A DNA stretch of 64,000 nucleotides from Vibrio crassostreae (GCF_024347415.1 NZ_AP025476.1:124001-188000); one strand, 5' to 3'. Shown: positions 28,723 through 38,340, counted from the stretch's first letter. The notes: generated by a model not told the origin, from the letters alone. A program made the numbers and translations.

Positions 28723-30849
28723 TCAGTTCTTACGACGTCTTACTTTCAGCGCATGTGGCATCACACGTAGCTTCTTCATAATGCTCGCAAGGTGAACACG
28801 ATCTTTGGTGGTCAGCAAGATTGTCACTGTGTACAAGCGTCCATCACGTTCTTCGGTTGAAATACCGTGAATGTTAGAGCCTGTTTTCGAGATAACATTG
28901 GTTAGCTCAGCCAGTGCACCTTGATGGTTCTGCAGATCAACCTGAAGCTCAGCAGTGAACTCTTGGTTGTAATCGTCAGACCATTCAACCGCCATGTATT
29001 TATCTGGTTCTTTCTGGTAACCACGAACGTTTGGACACGTTTCGCGGTGAACCACAAGGCCACGACCTGGAGATACATGAGCAATGATGTGATCGTCTGG
29101 AATCGGGTGACAACAGTTAGCGAACGTCAGTAGCAGGCCTTCAGCACCACGAATAGGCAGTTTCTTCCTAGGCGCATCGCTGTTGTTTTTCACTTCCGTC
29201 AGTTCGTCAGCATCACCTAGCAGGCGACGAGCAATCACGATACTCATCAGCTCACCAAGACCAATTGACGCTAGCAAGTCTTCAATGCTGTCGAGACGAA
29301 GATCAGACAATACATGTTCAACGTTCTCTTGGCCGATATCGGTAATAGAGTGCTCGCCAAGTGCGTGGTTCAGTAGACGACGACCAAGGGTAATCGACTC
29401 TTCACGACGCATGGTTTTCAGAACCTGACGGATCTTAGTACGTGCACGTGATGTCACTACGTAGTTGAGCCATGCTGCATTTGGACGTGCGCCCGGAGCA
29501 CTGATTATCTCAATGGTTTGGCCATTCTTCAGCGATTTGCTGAGTGGGTAAGGGTTCATGTCTACACGAGCACCTACACACATGTTGCCGACGTCGGTAT
29601 GCACCGCGTAAGCAAAATCGACCGCTGTTGCACCTGCCGGAAGTTCGACAATGCGACCTTTCGGCGTGAATACGAAGATCTCATCTGGGAACAGATCAGA
29701 TTTAACGTTTTCAATGAATTCGAATGAGTTACCTGCGCTTTGTTGTAGCTCAAGTAAGCTCTGCATCCAACGTTGTGCTTTAACCTGTGCGGTTGTCCCG
29801 TTACTGCTGCGCGAGCCATTACCTTTGTAAGACCAGTGCGCCGCGACACCTTTATCTGCCATTTGCTCCATATCTTCAGTACGGATCTGGACCTCAACTG
29901 GCACCCCGTGAGGGCCGATCATTGACGTGTGCAGAGATTGGTAGCCGTTGGCTTTTGGTACCGCAATATAGTCTTTCATGCGGCCAGGACGAGGCTTGTA
30001 CAGGCTGTGAGCCTGACCAAGTACGCGATAACAAGTATCTGGGGTATCAACCACTACGCGGAAAGCGTAGATATCCATAATGGTGTGGAAGCGCTGCTCT
30101 TTGGTTTTCATCTTGTTATAGATGGAGAACAGATTCTTCTCACGACCAAGTACGCGAGCAGGCAAACCGACTTCTTCAAGGCGGCCTTCGATTTCGCTAT
30201 GGATACGTTGGATCATCTCCTTACGGTTACCACGCGCAGCTTTCACTACGTTTTTAAGTACGCGATAACGGTTCGGATAAAGGGCTTCGAAGCCTAACTC
30301 TTCTAGTTCGGTCTTGATGTTATGAATACCAAGACGGTGAGCTAGCGGAGAATAAATCTCGAGGGTTTCACGAGCAATACGACGCTTTTTGTCAGGACGA
30401 AGTGCTCCAAGCGTGCGCATGTTGTGAGTACGGTCAGCTAATTTGATCAAGATAACGCGGATGTCTTGCACCATCGCGAGAACCATCTTGCGGAAGTTCT
30501 CTGCTTGCGCTTCTTTGCGATCACGAAATTTAAGCTTATCCAGCTTAGATACACCATCAACCAGTTCAGCAACAGTATTGCCAAATTGAGCTTCTAACTC
30601 CTCTTTTGTAACTTCAGTATCTTCAATTACATCATGGAGTAGGGCTGCTTGCAGAGTTTCGATATCCAGACGCATTTCTGCCAGGATTCTTGAAACAGCA
30701 ACAGGGTGGATTATGTATGGTTCACCCGTTGAACGGGTTTGCCCTTCATGGGCGTTTCTCGCTACCACATAAGATTGACGCAGAGCCTCAATTTGAGGCT
30801 CTGTTAGGTATTCTTGGGCAACGTCTTTGAGGCTATCGAATAGATACAA
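28723..30849 (-). CDS. spoT: Bifunctional (p)ppGpp synthetase/hydrolase SpoT
   Basis: Makes and degrades the stringent-response alarmone in response to carbon, iron and fatty-acid starvation. The 708-residue protein has an HD hydrolase domain with an intact HDVIEDTEV motif near residue 72, the synthetase domain (residues about 230-350), a TGS domain near 390-450 and a C-terminal ACT domain. The intact HD motif distinguishes it from RelA. It lies downstream of gmk and rpoZ in the usual gamma-proteobacterial order. Confidence 0.97.
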   Translation of the reverse strand: MYLFDSLKDVAQEYLTEPQIEALRQSYVVARNAHEGQTRSTGEPYIIHPVAVSRILAEMRLDIETLQAALLHDVIEDTEVTKEELEAQFGNTVAELVDGVSKLDKLKFRDRKEAQAENFRKMVLAMVQDIRVILIKLADRTHNMRTLGALRPDKKRRIARETLEIYSPLAHRLGIHNIKTELEELGFEALYPNRYRVLKNVVKAARGNRKEMIQRIHSEIEGRLEEVGLPARVLGREKNLFSIYNKMKTKEQRFHTIMDIYAFRVVVDTPDTCYRVLGQAHSLYKPRPGRMKDYIAVPKANGYQSLHTSMIGPHGVPVEVQIRTEDMEQMADKGVAAHWSYKGNGSRSSNGTTAQVKAQRWMQSLLELQQSAGNSFEFIENVKSDLFPDEIFVFTPKGRIVELPAGATAVDFAYAVHTDVGNMCVGARVDMNPYPLSKSLKNGQTIEIISAPGARPNAAWLNYVVTSRARTKIRQVLKTMRREESITLGRRLLNHALGEHSITDIGQENVEHVLSDLRLDSIEDLLASIGLGELMSIVIARRLLGDADELTEVKNNSDAPRKKLPIRGAEGLLLTFANCCHPIPDDHIIAHVSPGRGLVVHRETCPNVRGYQKEPDKYMAVEWSDDYNQEFTAELQVDLQNHQGALAELTNVISKTGSNIHGISTEERDGRLYTVTILLTTKDRVHLASIMKKLRVMPHALKVRRRKN

Positions 30850-30888
30850 ATTAAAGGCCCGGAAGGTTAATTAGTTCGAATGACGTTC

Positions 30889-31161
30889 TTATCGAGTGTG
30901 AGCGATGCTGCTTACTGCTGCAAGTTCAGCCGCTTCTTGCTCTTGTTGCTCTTGACGCTCACGAGCATCTAGTACGTCTTTAGTGATAAGACCTTCTTCG
31001 ATTTCGCGAAGAGCGATAACCGTTGGCTTATCGTTTTCTTCAGGCACTAGTGAATCTTTACCGCCAGTTTGCATTTGACGTGCGCGGCGAGCCGCAATAA
31101 GAACTAGGTCGAAACGGTTGCCAACTTTTTCAACAGCGTCTTGAACAGTTACGCGTGCCAT
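30889..31161 (-). CDS. rpoZ: RNA polymerase omega subunit
   Basis: Small subunit that aids assembly of RNA polymerase and contributes to ppGpp binding. The 90-residue protein has the family core ([20 protein letters not shown], then [11 protein letters not shown]) and an acidic, Gln-rich tail. It lies between gmk and spoT, about 40 bases from spoT, and probably shares transcripts with both. Confidence 0.97.
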   Translation of the reverse strand: MARVTVQDAVEKVGNRFDLVLIAARRARQMQTGGKDSLVPEENDKPTVIALREIEEGLITKDVLDARERQEQQEQEAAELAAVSSIAHTR

Positions 31162-31277
31162 GAGGACTCCAAATAGTAATTAACTAATAAATTTTTGATG
31201 ACGAGAAAGTATACAAGTTTAACTAGAGACTTTCTAGATCACCGTATACTTATCTCAATGGAAAATCCAGTTCTAGA

Positions 31278-31901
31278 TTATTCCGCCAGTAGTGCTGTAA
31301 GCATGCCGCTGTATTTAGCTGCTTGCTTATCTTCTTTCAAACGCTCCGCACGAATGATTGCTCTGAAGTCCATTAGGGCTGCATCAAAGTCATCATTCAC
31401 GATCACATAATCGTATTCTGCATAGTGAGAAATCTCTGATTTTGCTTCGCTCATGCGTTTCGCAATAACTTCGTCGCTATCTTGACCGCGAACATTCAAA
31501 CGACGCTCTAGCTCACCATTTGATGGTGGAAGAATGAATACACTCTTCGCTTGAGGCATTTGTTCACGGATCTGACGAGCACCTTGCCAGTCGATATCTA
31601 GGAATACATCGATACCGCGGTCTAGGTTTTCTTCAATCCAAACGCGTGAAGTACCGTAGTAGTTGCCGAATACTTCTGCGTACTCTAGGAACTCACCTTT
31701 ACCAATAAGGTCTTCGAAGTGATGTTTTTCTACAAAGTGGTAGTGAACACCATTTTCTTCACCAGGGCGCATACCGCGAGTGGTGTGTGAAACAGATACC
31801 TTCATTGCGTAGGTTGGATTGGTTTCTAGCATTGCTGAGATCAAGCTCGACTTACCTGCGCCACTAGGTGCAGATACGATGTAAAGAGTACCTTTGCCCA
31901 T
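31278..31901 (-). CDS. gmk: Guanylate kinase
   Basis: Phosphorylates GMP to GDP. The 207-residue protein has Walker [10 protein letters not shown] at about residues 9-17 and the GMP-binding region ([16 protein letters not shown]-like stretches). I chose ATG 31901, giving [14 protein letters not shown], because it matches the family start and has GTGGA upstream; the frame is open to 32009, but that extension is not part of the fold. Confidence 0.96.
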   Translation of the reverse strand: MGKGTLYIVSAPSGAGKSSLISAMLETNPTYAMKVSVSHTTRGMRPGEENGVHYHFVEKHHFEDLIGKGEFLEYAEVFGNYYGTSRVWIEENLDRGIDVFLDIDWQGARQIREQMPQAKSVFILPPSNGELERRLNVRGQDSDEVIAKRMSEAKSEISHYAEYDYVIVNDDFDAALMDFRAIIRAERLKEDKQAAKYSGMLTALLAE

Positions 31902-32233
31902 CTGTATATTTCCACTGTTGGTTGGATTGAGTGAAGGCGATAGACCTACACTATAAAAGATAGCACTGACCTTAATTACGTTCCGGTAATTGCGCGTATA
32001 GAGCGACAACTGGTGAAAATTAGGTCAGAAAAATGGAGGCGAAGAGTAGCATATTTAGATGATTGAGAACAACTGGCTTGATCGTTATTTATTGGCGAAT
32101 GATCTTCTCAAAGATCGTTTTAGAAATGTAATCACTCATCAGCTGCACTTTTTTATGTGATCTCGACAAAATTTGTTGAAGTTTTAATCTCAATCCTTAC
32201 AATCCGCGCAAACGATTAAATGCTGTATATATC
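31902..32233. other. gmk upstream region with possible PurR box
   Basis: No gene is visible. At 32207-32217 CGCAAACGATT resembles one arm and the centre of the purine repressor operator (consensus ACGCAAACGTTTGCGT). A purine-type permease lies downstream on the plus strand, but the repeat element at 32234-32503 separates the two. The gmk promoter should also lie here, on the minus strand. Confidence 0.35.
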
Positions 32234-32503
32234 TAGGGTCTGTTGACCTTTCGCGATGGAGTTTTGTTCGAGAAAAAATCGTTTTAGGCGCGGCAAGGAG
32301 TTTGTAGCCTAGTATTCTAAGTAAAGACTCCTTAACAAAGCATAAAACGATTTTAGCCGAACCCTTCGGGCAGCGTTTGTTGGTGGTTTCTACTGCGTTA
32401 TCGACTTCTTATGTAGGCTAGCTACACTTCAAAGTCTCTGCCTTGTAGAAATCCCCAACAACTCGCTGCAAAAATCATCTCGAAGGGCCAACAGACCCTG
32501 CTA
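32234..32503. repeat. Vibrio-type repeat element with 18-base inverted ends
   Basis: An element of about 270 bases, bounded by GGGTCTGTTGACCTTTCG (left) and GGGTCTGTTGGCCCTTCG (right, read inverted), which differ at two positions. Inside, AAAATCGTTTTA and TAAAACGATTTT form another inverted pair. There is no reading frame for a transposase. It looks like a miniature inverted-repeat element, and lies 117 bases before the permease start. Confidence 0.7.
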
Positions 32504-32620
32504 GACTAGATGTTTCTACTACCAAGCCTACCTTGGTGACTACAGTTTTTAGTGTAGAGACCTCTCTATCCTCACAGCATTTGAATCACCAAATTCTTAA
32601 TTTATTGCAAAGGTTTTGTT

Positions 32621-33991
32621 GTGAGTACCGATTCCACCCTGAAAGCCCAGAACACCTCTGGCTCGCTTGATTCGATGTTTAAAATCACTGAAAGAAAAAC
32701 CACGATCGGCACTGAGCTGTACGCAGGTTTCATTACTTTCTTGGCAATGAGCTACATCCTAGCGGTTAACCCAGCGATTTTGGGTGGTATTCCTGGCATG
32801 GATAAAGGTGCCGTGTTTACTGCAACAGCACTTGCTGCGGCTATTTCGACCCTAATCATGGGCATTTGGGGCAACTACCCAGTGATGCTTGCGCCGGGCA
32901 TGAGCATGAACGGCTTCTTCAAAGGTTTGCTATTAAGTGGTTCAGTCGCAGTACTTTGGAATGAGGCACTGTTCGGCATTTTCCTATCAGGTATCTTGTA
33001 CCTCGCGTTCTCGTTGACCAATATCCGTAAATCGATGATTGAGTCGATTCCTGAAGACTTGAAGTTGGCGATTACCGTTTCTCTCGGTTTGTTCATTGCT
33101 TTCTTAGGTCTTAAGAATGCGGGCATCATCGTTTCTAACCCATTCGTATTGGTTGGCTTAGGTGACATTTCCGATCCAAAAGTGATCATCGCTTACGTGA
33201 GTATTTTCATCGCACTGGGTTGTATGGTTCGTGATATCAAACTAGCGACGTTTATCTCGTTCGTTTCGGCTATCGTGTTGACCATTCTTGCTGACGTCTT
33301 CATGGGCACTTCAAACGCGCCAATCCCTGAACAGTTAGTTGCGATGCCACCGAGCATGGCAGGTAGCTTCGGCGCTATCTTTGATTTCTCTGCTTTCACG
33401 CCAGAGAAAATGTTCGACCTATTGTTCATCGTACTGATCTTCCTGATTGTTGATTTCTTTGATGGCTTGAGCACGATTGTTGGCGTTGGCCGCGATGCGG
33501 GTATTATCGATAAAGACGGCAAGGTGCCAAACGCGAAATCGGCTCTAGTGGCAGATGCGGGTGGTACGGTGATTGGTTCGATTCTAGGTACTACATCTAT
33601 TACCGCGTTCTCCGAGTCTGGCATTGCTTCTTCTCAAGGTGCGAAAACGGGCTTGGCAGCAGTGATGGTGGCTGGTCTGTTCTTAATCTCGCTGTTCTTA
33701 TACCCAATCTTCTCTATTTTCTCAGCTGCAATGGTTGCACCGGCGATGGTAGTAGTGGGCATCTACATGGTAGGTCGTCTGGGTCAGATCAACTGGGAGA
33801 AGAAAGAGTCACGTATTGCGGCCTTCTTCACCATCATGTTCACAGTGCTAAGCTTCTCTCCAGCGAACGGTATGGCGATGGGCTTTATCAGCTACGCATT
33901 CACAATGGTTGTGGCAGGTAAGCGTAAAGAAGTGCACTCGCTTATCTACGGACTGTGTGTGGTGTTCTTAACTTATCTGATTCTGCTGTAA
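32621..33991 (+). CDS. NCS2/AzgA-type nucleobase permease
   Basis: Predicted inner-membrane importer for adenine, guanine or hypoxanthine. The 456-residue protein has about 12-14 hydrophobic segments and AzgA-group landmarks: an N-terminal TTIGTELYAGFITFLAMSYILAVNP and a central DFFDGLSTIVGVGRDAG, then TTSITAFSESGIASSQGAKTG (split here for reading). The start is a GTG with AAAGG upstream. The exact base cannot be told from sequence. It stands alone and ends at its own terminator. Confidence 0.9.
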   Translation: MSTDSTLKAQNTSGSLDSMFKITERKTTIGTELYAGFITFLAMSYILAVNPAILGGIPGMDKGAVFTATALAAAISTLIMGIWGNYPVMLAPGMSMNGFFKGLLLSGSVAVLWNEALFGIFLSGILYLAFSLTNIRKSMIESIPEDLKLAITVSLGLFIAFLGLKNAGIIVSNPFVLVGLGDISDPKVIIAYVSIFIALGCMVRDIKLATFISFVSAIVLTILADVFMGTSNAPIPEQLVAMPPSMAGSFGAIFDFSAFTPEKMFDLLFIVLIFLIVDFFDGLSTIVGVGRDAGIIDKDGKVPNAKSALVADAGGTVIGSILGTTSITAFSESGIASSQGAKTGLAAVMVAGLFLISLFLYPIFSIFSAAMVAPAMVVVGIYMVGRLGQINWEKKESRIAAFFTIMFTVLSFSPANGMAMGFISYAFTMVVAGKRKEVHSLIYGLCVVFLTYLILL

Positions 33992-34032
33992 GGCTAATTA
34001 GTCACTAGAAGTCGTTAAGTAAAAGACAAACA

Positions 34033-34065
34033 GATGGCTCTGCAGTGACTGTGGGGCCATTTTTA
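34033..34065 (+). terminator. Terminator of the permease gene
   Basis: ATGGCTC pairs with GGGCCAT, with further pairing of GCAGT and ACTGT inside, followed by TTTTTAT. It begins about 40 bases after the stop codon. Confidence 0.65.
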
Positions 34066-34180
34066 TATCTGTCGTCTCTAGACGTGTAACTGGTGGCGTT
34101 ATCTTAAACTTGACAGTACGCGACTTATATTGATGCATGCTATTGTAGAGACTGGATTAATTATTTTTTGAAGAGTGACT

Positions 34181-34606
34181 ATGCCTTCTCATTTACCTAA
34201 ATCTTTTAGTAAGCCGTTTTTAAAAGTATTCCACATTATGGAAGCGGTATTGCTGGTGGCGATCACGCTCGCGACCTTGTTTGCGATGGTCGAAGAGTTC
34301 ATGCATGTCTTCGCTGAACGCCGTGTACAACTGACCGACATTCTACTGATGTTCATCTATTTAGAAGTATTGGCCATGGTTCAACAGTTTGTGATGAACG
34401 GTAAGATTCCAGTGCGATACCCAATCTATATCGCGATGATGGCGATTGCTCGTTACATCACTTTGGGCATGAAAGAACTCGATGCGGTATTGATCGTTTG
34501 GTTATCTTTAGCTGCATTTATTTTGGCCGCTGCAACACTCTTGATTCGTGTTGGGCATCATTATTGGCCGTATGTAGACCTTCGAACCAAGCAGCCAGAT
34601 GAGTAA
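34181..34606 (+). CDS. psiE: PsiE-family phosphate-starvation-inducible membrane protein
   Basis: PsiE is a small inner-membrane protein of unknown biochemical role, induced by phosphate starvation in E. coli. The 141-residue protein has four hydrophobic segments (near residues 18-39, 53-72, 83-100 and 103-125) and the family stretch YLEVLAMVQQF, then IPVRYPIYIAMMAIARYI. ATG 34181 has GAAGAG five bases upstream; a GTG two codons earlier is the alternative. Confidence 0.88.
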   Translation: MPSHLPKSFSKPFLKVFHIMEAVLLVAITLATLFAMVEEFMHVFAERRVQLTDILLMFIYLEVLAMVQQFVMNGKIPVRYPIYIAMMAIARYITLGMKELDAVLIVWLSLAAFILAAATLLIRVGHHYWPYVDLRTKQPDE

Positions 34607-34636
34607 CACTTTGAAGGTTAAGGTTTTATAAATGAA

Positions 34637-34661
34637 GCCCAGCGATATCGTTGGGTTTTTA
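34637..34661 (+). terminator. Terminator downstream of psiE
   Basis: The stem CCCAGCG pairs with CGTTGGG (one G-T pair) around ATAT, followed by five T. It lies about 30 bases after the psiE stop. Confidence 0.75.
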
Positions 34662-34916
34662 ATTGGGCTAATTGAATAAAAAAGCATCGATTTATCCAAA
34701 TAACGCTTTACAAGCAGGCTAAGATCACCAAGAATGGCGTCGCTCTGTTTTCAGGGTTATTAAATGAAACATCCAGTTGTAAAGTAAAACCCTTAGTATT
34801 GCTTCATTGTTATTCTCAGTGTTTCCCTTAGCTTCATAGATACATTAAATAATTCAAGCTTTCAGCGCATCGCACTTTTGGCGATTAATTTTTTATTTTT
34901 ATATAAGGGACACATC
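34662..34916 (+). promoter_or_regulatory. Upstream region and probable long leader of the cold-shock gene
   Basis: This region of about 255 bases has no reading frame. It is AT-rich near the gene and ends with AAGGGA before the start. Cold-shock csp genes usually have a long structured 5' leader that controls translation with temperature; that this is one is an inference from the family and the space available. I could not pick a definite promoter. Confidence 0.35.
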
Positions 34917-35129
34917 ATGTCTAACAAAACAAACGGCGTAGTAAAATGGTTTAACGAAGAGAAAGGCTTCGGTTTCCTAACTCAAGACAACGGCGGCGCT
35001 GACGTATTCGTACACTTCCGTGCAATCGCTTCTGAAGGTTTCAAGACTCTTAAAGAAGGCCAACAAGTGTCTTTCGAAGTAGAGCAAGGCCAAAAAGGTC
35101 TTCAAGCTGCAAACGTTGTAGCTCTATAA
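34917..35129 (+). CDS. Cold-shock protein, CspA family
   Basis: RNA-binding chaperone that melts mRNA secondary structure. The 70-residue protein is a single cold-shock domain with both RNA-binding motifs, KGFGFL at about residues 16-21 and DVFVHF at about 29-34. ATG 34917 gives [12 protein letters not shown] and has AAGGGA upstream; the frame is open to 34878, but the extra residues do not fit the family. Whether it is cold induced or constitutive cannot be told. Confidence 0.95.
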   Translation: MSNKTNGVVKWFNEEKGFGFLTQDNGGADVFVHFRAIASEGFKTLKEGQQVSFEVEQGQKGLQAANVVAL

Positions 35130-35475
35130 GATTTTAAGTCGGCGCAGGTTGCAACAGCAACTTGCGTCACTTTCTCTCTCAAATCTGTTTCCCCCTCAGT
35201 TTTACCGCAACACTCTTCTCCACTAGCAATACCTCCTCAAAATATCAAAAATCCTGTTTTACATCCGTCATCTCGTTCTATCTATCGCTGTATCTATTCT
35301 TTGCTCTAACTCAATCTTCTACGCAACAACCTGTCACTTGCTCATCCAGATTGTCATTACTGTATCCATAAAAAAAGCCCCTAAAACTAGGAGCTGATCT
35401 TGATCTAATCAACACTGTTAGTTAATCAACACTGATTCAGCTAATGGCTATTCACAGTGTGTTACTGACAAACTG
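35130..35475. other. Space between csp and yicC, no gene
   Basis: Just after the csp stop, GCAGGTTGC and GCAACTTGC form an imperfect hairpin (about 35145-35166) that may act as a weak terminator. Further right lies the yicC terminator. The pyrimidine-rich middle shows no credible gene on either strand. Confidence 0.45.
35371..35394 (-). terminator. Terminator downstream of yicC
   Basis: Read on the minus strand, AGCTCCTA pairs with TAGGGGCT (one G-T pair) around GTTT and is followed by TTTTTTT. It lies about 80 bases after the yicC stop. Confidence 0.8.
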
Positions 35476-36342
35476 TTATTCAATATTCTGGATCTGCTCA
35501 CGCATCTGTTCGATAAGGACCTTAAGCTCTACGCCTGATGCGGTGATGTCTGTGCTGATAGACTTAGATGCTAGCGTGTTTGACTCACGGTTGAACTCTT
35601 GCATCATGAAGTCAAGCTTACGGCCACAAGCGCCGCCTTTCTTCAGTACTGCATTCGCTTCTTTCACGTGAGAGTCTAGACGATCTAGCTCTTCTGCTAC
35701 GTCTGACTTCTGCGCAAGTAGGATAAGCTCTTGCTCAACACGAGAACCTTCCAGTTCAATTTTCGCATCTTCAAATTTGGTAAGAAGACGCTCACGTTGC
35801 CACTCTAGGATCTCAGGCATGCGTGCACGAACTTTCACGACTTCTTCAGTGATTGCATCTAAACGCTGAACGATTAGCGCCTTCATGTTTTCACCTTCAC
35901 GAGCACGAGCGTCAATGAACTCTGCAATAGCATCGTTGAATGCTTCTAGTAGGTCTTTGTTGATAGCATCCATGTCTTGCTCTGGAGTTTCCATCACGCC
36001 AGGCCAGTTCATGATTTGGAATGGGTTCAAACGGCTCTCTTCGCCTGTCATCGTCATTACTTGGTTGGCTGCATTAATGACTTGCTGAGCCAAGCCTTCG
36101 TTAATGCTTAGTTCACCCTTTGCTGCAGGGTTTGCTTCAAAGCGTAGGTTACATTCAACCTTACCGCGCGCTAGACGCTTACGGAAACGCTCACGCAAGA
36201 TTGGCTCTAAACCACGGAACTGTTCAGGCATACGGAAGTAAGTTTCTAGGTAGCGTTGGTTTACACTACGGATTTCCCATACTGCGCTGCCCCAATCGCC
36301 TTTTACTTCTTTGCGTGCGTACGCGGTCATACTATAAATCAT
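35476..36342 (-). CDS. yicC: YicC-family endoribonuclease
   Basis: YicC proteins are widely conserved; recent work on the family links them to endoribonuclease activity on RNA. The 288-residue protein begins MIYSMTAYARKE, contains the N-terminal YicC domain (SVNQRYLETYFRMPEQFRGLE) and ends with the conserved FMMQEFNRESNTLASKS stretch. ATG 36342 has AGGA upstream and matches the family start. It is divergent from rph, which is the usual pairing. Confidence 0.93.
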   Translation of the reverse strand: MIYSMTAYARKEVKGDWGSAVWEIRSVNQRYLETYFRMPEQFRGLEPILRERFRKRLARGKVECNLRFEANPAAKGELSINEGLAQQVINAANQVMTMTGEESRLNPFQIMNWPGVMETPEQDMDAINKDLLEAFNDAIAEFIDARAREGENMKALIVQRLDAITEEVVKVRARMPEILEWQRERLLTKFEDAKIELEGSRVEQELILLAQKSDVAEELDRLDSHVKEANAVLKKGGACGRKLDFMMQEFNRESNTLASKSISTDITASGVELKVLIEQMREQIQNIE

Positions 36343-36445
36343 CGAATTTTCCTGTCTTTTATCATTCTGAAAATAACGCGTACGCATAGTATCACGATAT
36401 GGTGTGCTCCCGAAGCTTGTCTCTTGTGACTATAAATAGCCGGTT

Positions 36446-36479
36446 ACGGTAAATAGCTTTGAACGGTAAATAGATTTGA
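36446..36479. repeat. 17-base tandem duplication upstream of rph
   Basis: ACGGTAAATAGCTTTGA is followed directly by ACGGTAAATAGATTTGA, a copy with one change. It lies just upstream of the likely rph promoter (TGC-TATATAAT near 36489-36499). Confidence 0.6.
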
Positions 36480-36590
36480 AAGATAAACTGCTATATAATC
36501 TTGCCCCAATCAAAACTGTCTCACCCCTTTCTTAGGTGATGCACTCTTTCGATAGTAAATCACTTCAGACTGTTAATAAGGTAGATACCA

Positions 36591-37307
36591 ATGCGTCCAA
36601 ATGACCGCGCTGTAGATCAAATTCGTCCAATTAAAATTACTCGTAACTACACAGCTTATGCTGAGGGTTCTGTATTAGTTGAGTTCGGCAACACTAAAGT
36701 TCTATGTAATGCGACGGTAGAAGAAAACGTACCGCGTTGGTTGAAAGGCCAAGGAAAGGGTTGGGTAACCGCTGAATACGGTATGCTGCCACGTGCAACA
36801 CACACTCGTAACCGTCGTGAAGCGGCGAGTGGTAAGCAAGGTGGTCGTACGATGGAAATCCAACGTCTGATCGCTCGTAGCCTACGTGCTGTCGTTGACC
36901 TGAAAGTAATGGGTGAAATCATGATCACTGTCGATTGTGATGTTATCCAAGCAGACGGCGGCACACGTACTGCTTCTATCTCAGGTGCAAGTGTTGCAAT
37001 GGCGGATGCTATCAACAGCCTACTAGTAAGCGGCAAGCTGAAAAAGAATCCAATGAAAGGCCACGTAGCGGCAGTTTCAGTGGGCATCGTTGGTGCACAA
37101 GCACTGTGTGACCTTGAGTACGTTGAAGACTCAGCAGCCGATACCGACATGAACGTTGTAATGACAGAAGACGGTAAGATGATTGAGATTCAAGGTACCG
37201 CAGAAGGCGAACCGTTTAGCCACGAAGAGCTGATGCAGCTTTTAGCCCTGGCAAATAAGGGCATTGCTGATATCGTCGAAGCGCAGAAAGCTGCGTTGGC
37301 CGACTAA
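36591..37307 (+). CDS. rph: Ribonuclease PH
   Basis: Phosphate-dependent 3' to 5' exoribonuclease that trims tRNA precursors. The 238-residue protein begins [20 protein letters not shown] and has the RNase PH core, including [17 protein letters not shown] near residues 80-100 and the catalytic region [18 protein letters not shown] near 115-135. Full length suggests an active enzyme, unlike the frameshifted gene of E. coli K-12 strains. It lies upstream of pyrE, with a terminator between. Confidence 0.97.
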   Translation: MRPNDRAVDQIRPIKITRNYTAYAEGSVLVEFGNTKVLCNATVEENVPRWLKGQGKGWVTAEYGMLPRATHTRNRREAASGKQGGRTMEIQRLIARSLRAVVDLKVMGEIMITVDCDVIQADGGTRTASISGASVAMADAINSLLVSGKLKKNPMKGHVAAVSVGIVGAQALCDLEYVEDSAADTDMNVVMTEDGKMIEIQGTAEGEPFSHEELMQLLALANKGIADIVEAQKAALAD

Positions 37308-37316
37308 TCATTTTTA

Positions 37317-37349
37317 ATAGCTCCCACATTGGGGGCTATTTTTTTATTT
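37317..37349 (+). terminator. Terminator or attenuator after rph
   Basis: AATAGCTCCC pairs with GGGGGCTATT around a short loop, followed by seven T. It begins ten bases after the rph stop and lies upstream of pyrE. In E. coli a hairpin in the same place is a UTP-sensitive attenuator of pyrE, so it may have that role here. Confidence 0.85.
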
Positions 37350-37360
37350 TCGTCATATAT

Positions 37361-37457
37361 AACTCTACACCTGTGTTAGCTTGCAATTTTTCACCCTAAT
37401 CACATAGGTTCCCTATGCTCATAGGGCTGAAAAACTTTGCTGCCTTGTTGTAGAGCT
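37361..37457. repeat. Palindromic repeat sharing its centre with the element at 19903-20063
   Basis: AACTCTACA and TGTAGAGCT bound an element of about 97 bases. The central palindrome CCCTATGCTCATAGGG (37411-37426) is identical to that at 19984-19999, while the flanks differ. It lies between the rph terminator and pyrE. Confidence 0.55.
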
Positions 37458-37541
37458 ATCTATTTAGAAAATACGTCATCGTTAGCTTTCGAAGTGATCG
37501 GAAGTTAGGAATTGGAAAGTAAATTAATTTAGAGGATGAGC

Positions 37542-38183
37542 ATGAAAGCATATCAACGTGAATTTATTGAATTTGCACTAGAGAAAGAAGTACTTAAGTT
37601 TGGTGAGTTTACTTTAAAGTCTGGCCGTAAGAGCCCTTACTTCTTCAATGCTGGATTGTTTAATACAGGTCGTGACCTAGCACGCTTAGGTCGCTTCTAC
37701 GCAGCGGCATTGGCTGATTCAGGTATTGAGTTCGATGTACTGTTTGGCCCTGCATACAAAGGTATCCCAATCGCGACCACGACAGCAGTTGCACTGGCAG
37801 ATCATCACGATGTAGACACGCCTTACTGCTTTAACCGTAAAGAAGCGAAAAACCACGGTGAAGGTGGCAACCTAGTCGGTAGTGCACTGGAAGGTCGTAT
37901 CATGCTGGTTGATGACGTGATCACTGCGGGTACAGCGATTCGTGAGTCGATGGAAATCATCCAAGCGAACGGTGCTGATCTAGCGGGCGTGCTTGTTGCT
38001 ATCGACCGTCAAGAGAAAGGCAAAGGCGAGCTGTCTGCAATTCAAGAAGTTGAACGCGATTTCGGTTGTGCAATTATCTCAATCGTTAGCCTGACTGACC
38101 TTGTGACTTTCCTTGAAGAGAAAGGCACCGACGCAGCACACCTAGAGTCAGTAAAAGCGTACCGCGCTCAATACGGAATCTAA
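37542..38183 (+). CDS. pyrE: Orotate phosphoribosyltransferase
   Basis: Joins orotate to PRPP to make OMP in pyrimidine synthesis. The 213-residue protein is the same length as E. coli PyrE and begins [20 protein letters not shown]. The PRPP-binding motif [15 protein letters not shown] lies near residues 119-133. ATG 37542 has AGAGG six bases upstream; an ATG two codons earlier overlaps that ribosome site. Expression may depend on the hairpin after rph. Confidence 0.97.
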   Translation: MKAYQREFIEFALEKEVLKFGEFTLKSGRKSPYFFNAGLFNTGRDLARLGRFYAAALADSGIEFDVLFGPAYKGIPIATTTAVALADHHDVDTPYCFNRKEAKNHGEGGNLVGSALEGRIMLVDDVITAGTAIRESMEIIQANGADLAGVLVAIDRQEKGKGELSAIQEVERDFGCAIISIVSLTDLVTFLEEKGTDAAHLESVKAYRAQYGI

Positions 38184-38238
38184 TTCTTGAAGCGTCGAAC
38201 CTAACGGTTTAGCGTTCTAAGTTTAGAATCGAAAAATC

Positions 38239-38275
38239 AAAAAGGCCCGAGAGATAAATATCTTTCGGGCCTTTT
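38239..38275. terminator. Bidirectional terminator between pyrE and the acyltransferase gene
   Basis: AAAAGGCCCGA pairs with TCGGGCCTTTT, with a further AGAT/ATCT pairing inside. A and T runs on both sides allow use by pyrE and by the convergent minus-strand gene. Confidence 0.9.
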
Positions 38276-38340
38276 ACTTTTCTATTGAAGTGAGCTGTTT
38301 TCTTATCTAAGAAATAGTCGCTCTATTTGTAGCGGCTACT

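Noticed and set aside
32234..32503. Insertion sequence
   Set aside because: The inverted ends are clear, but no transposase frame exists on either strand.
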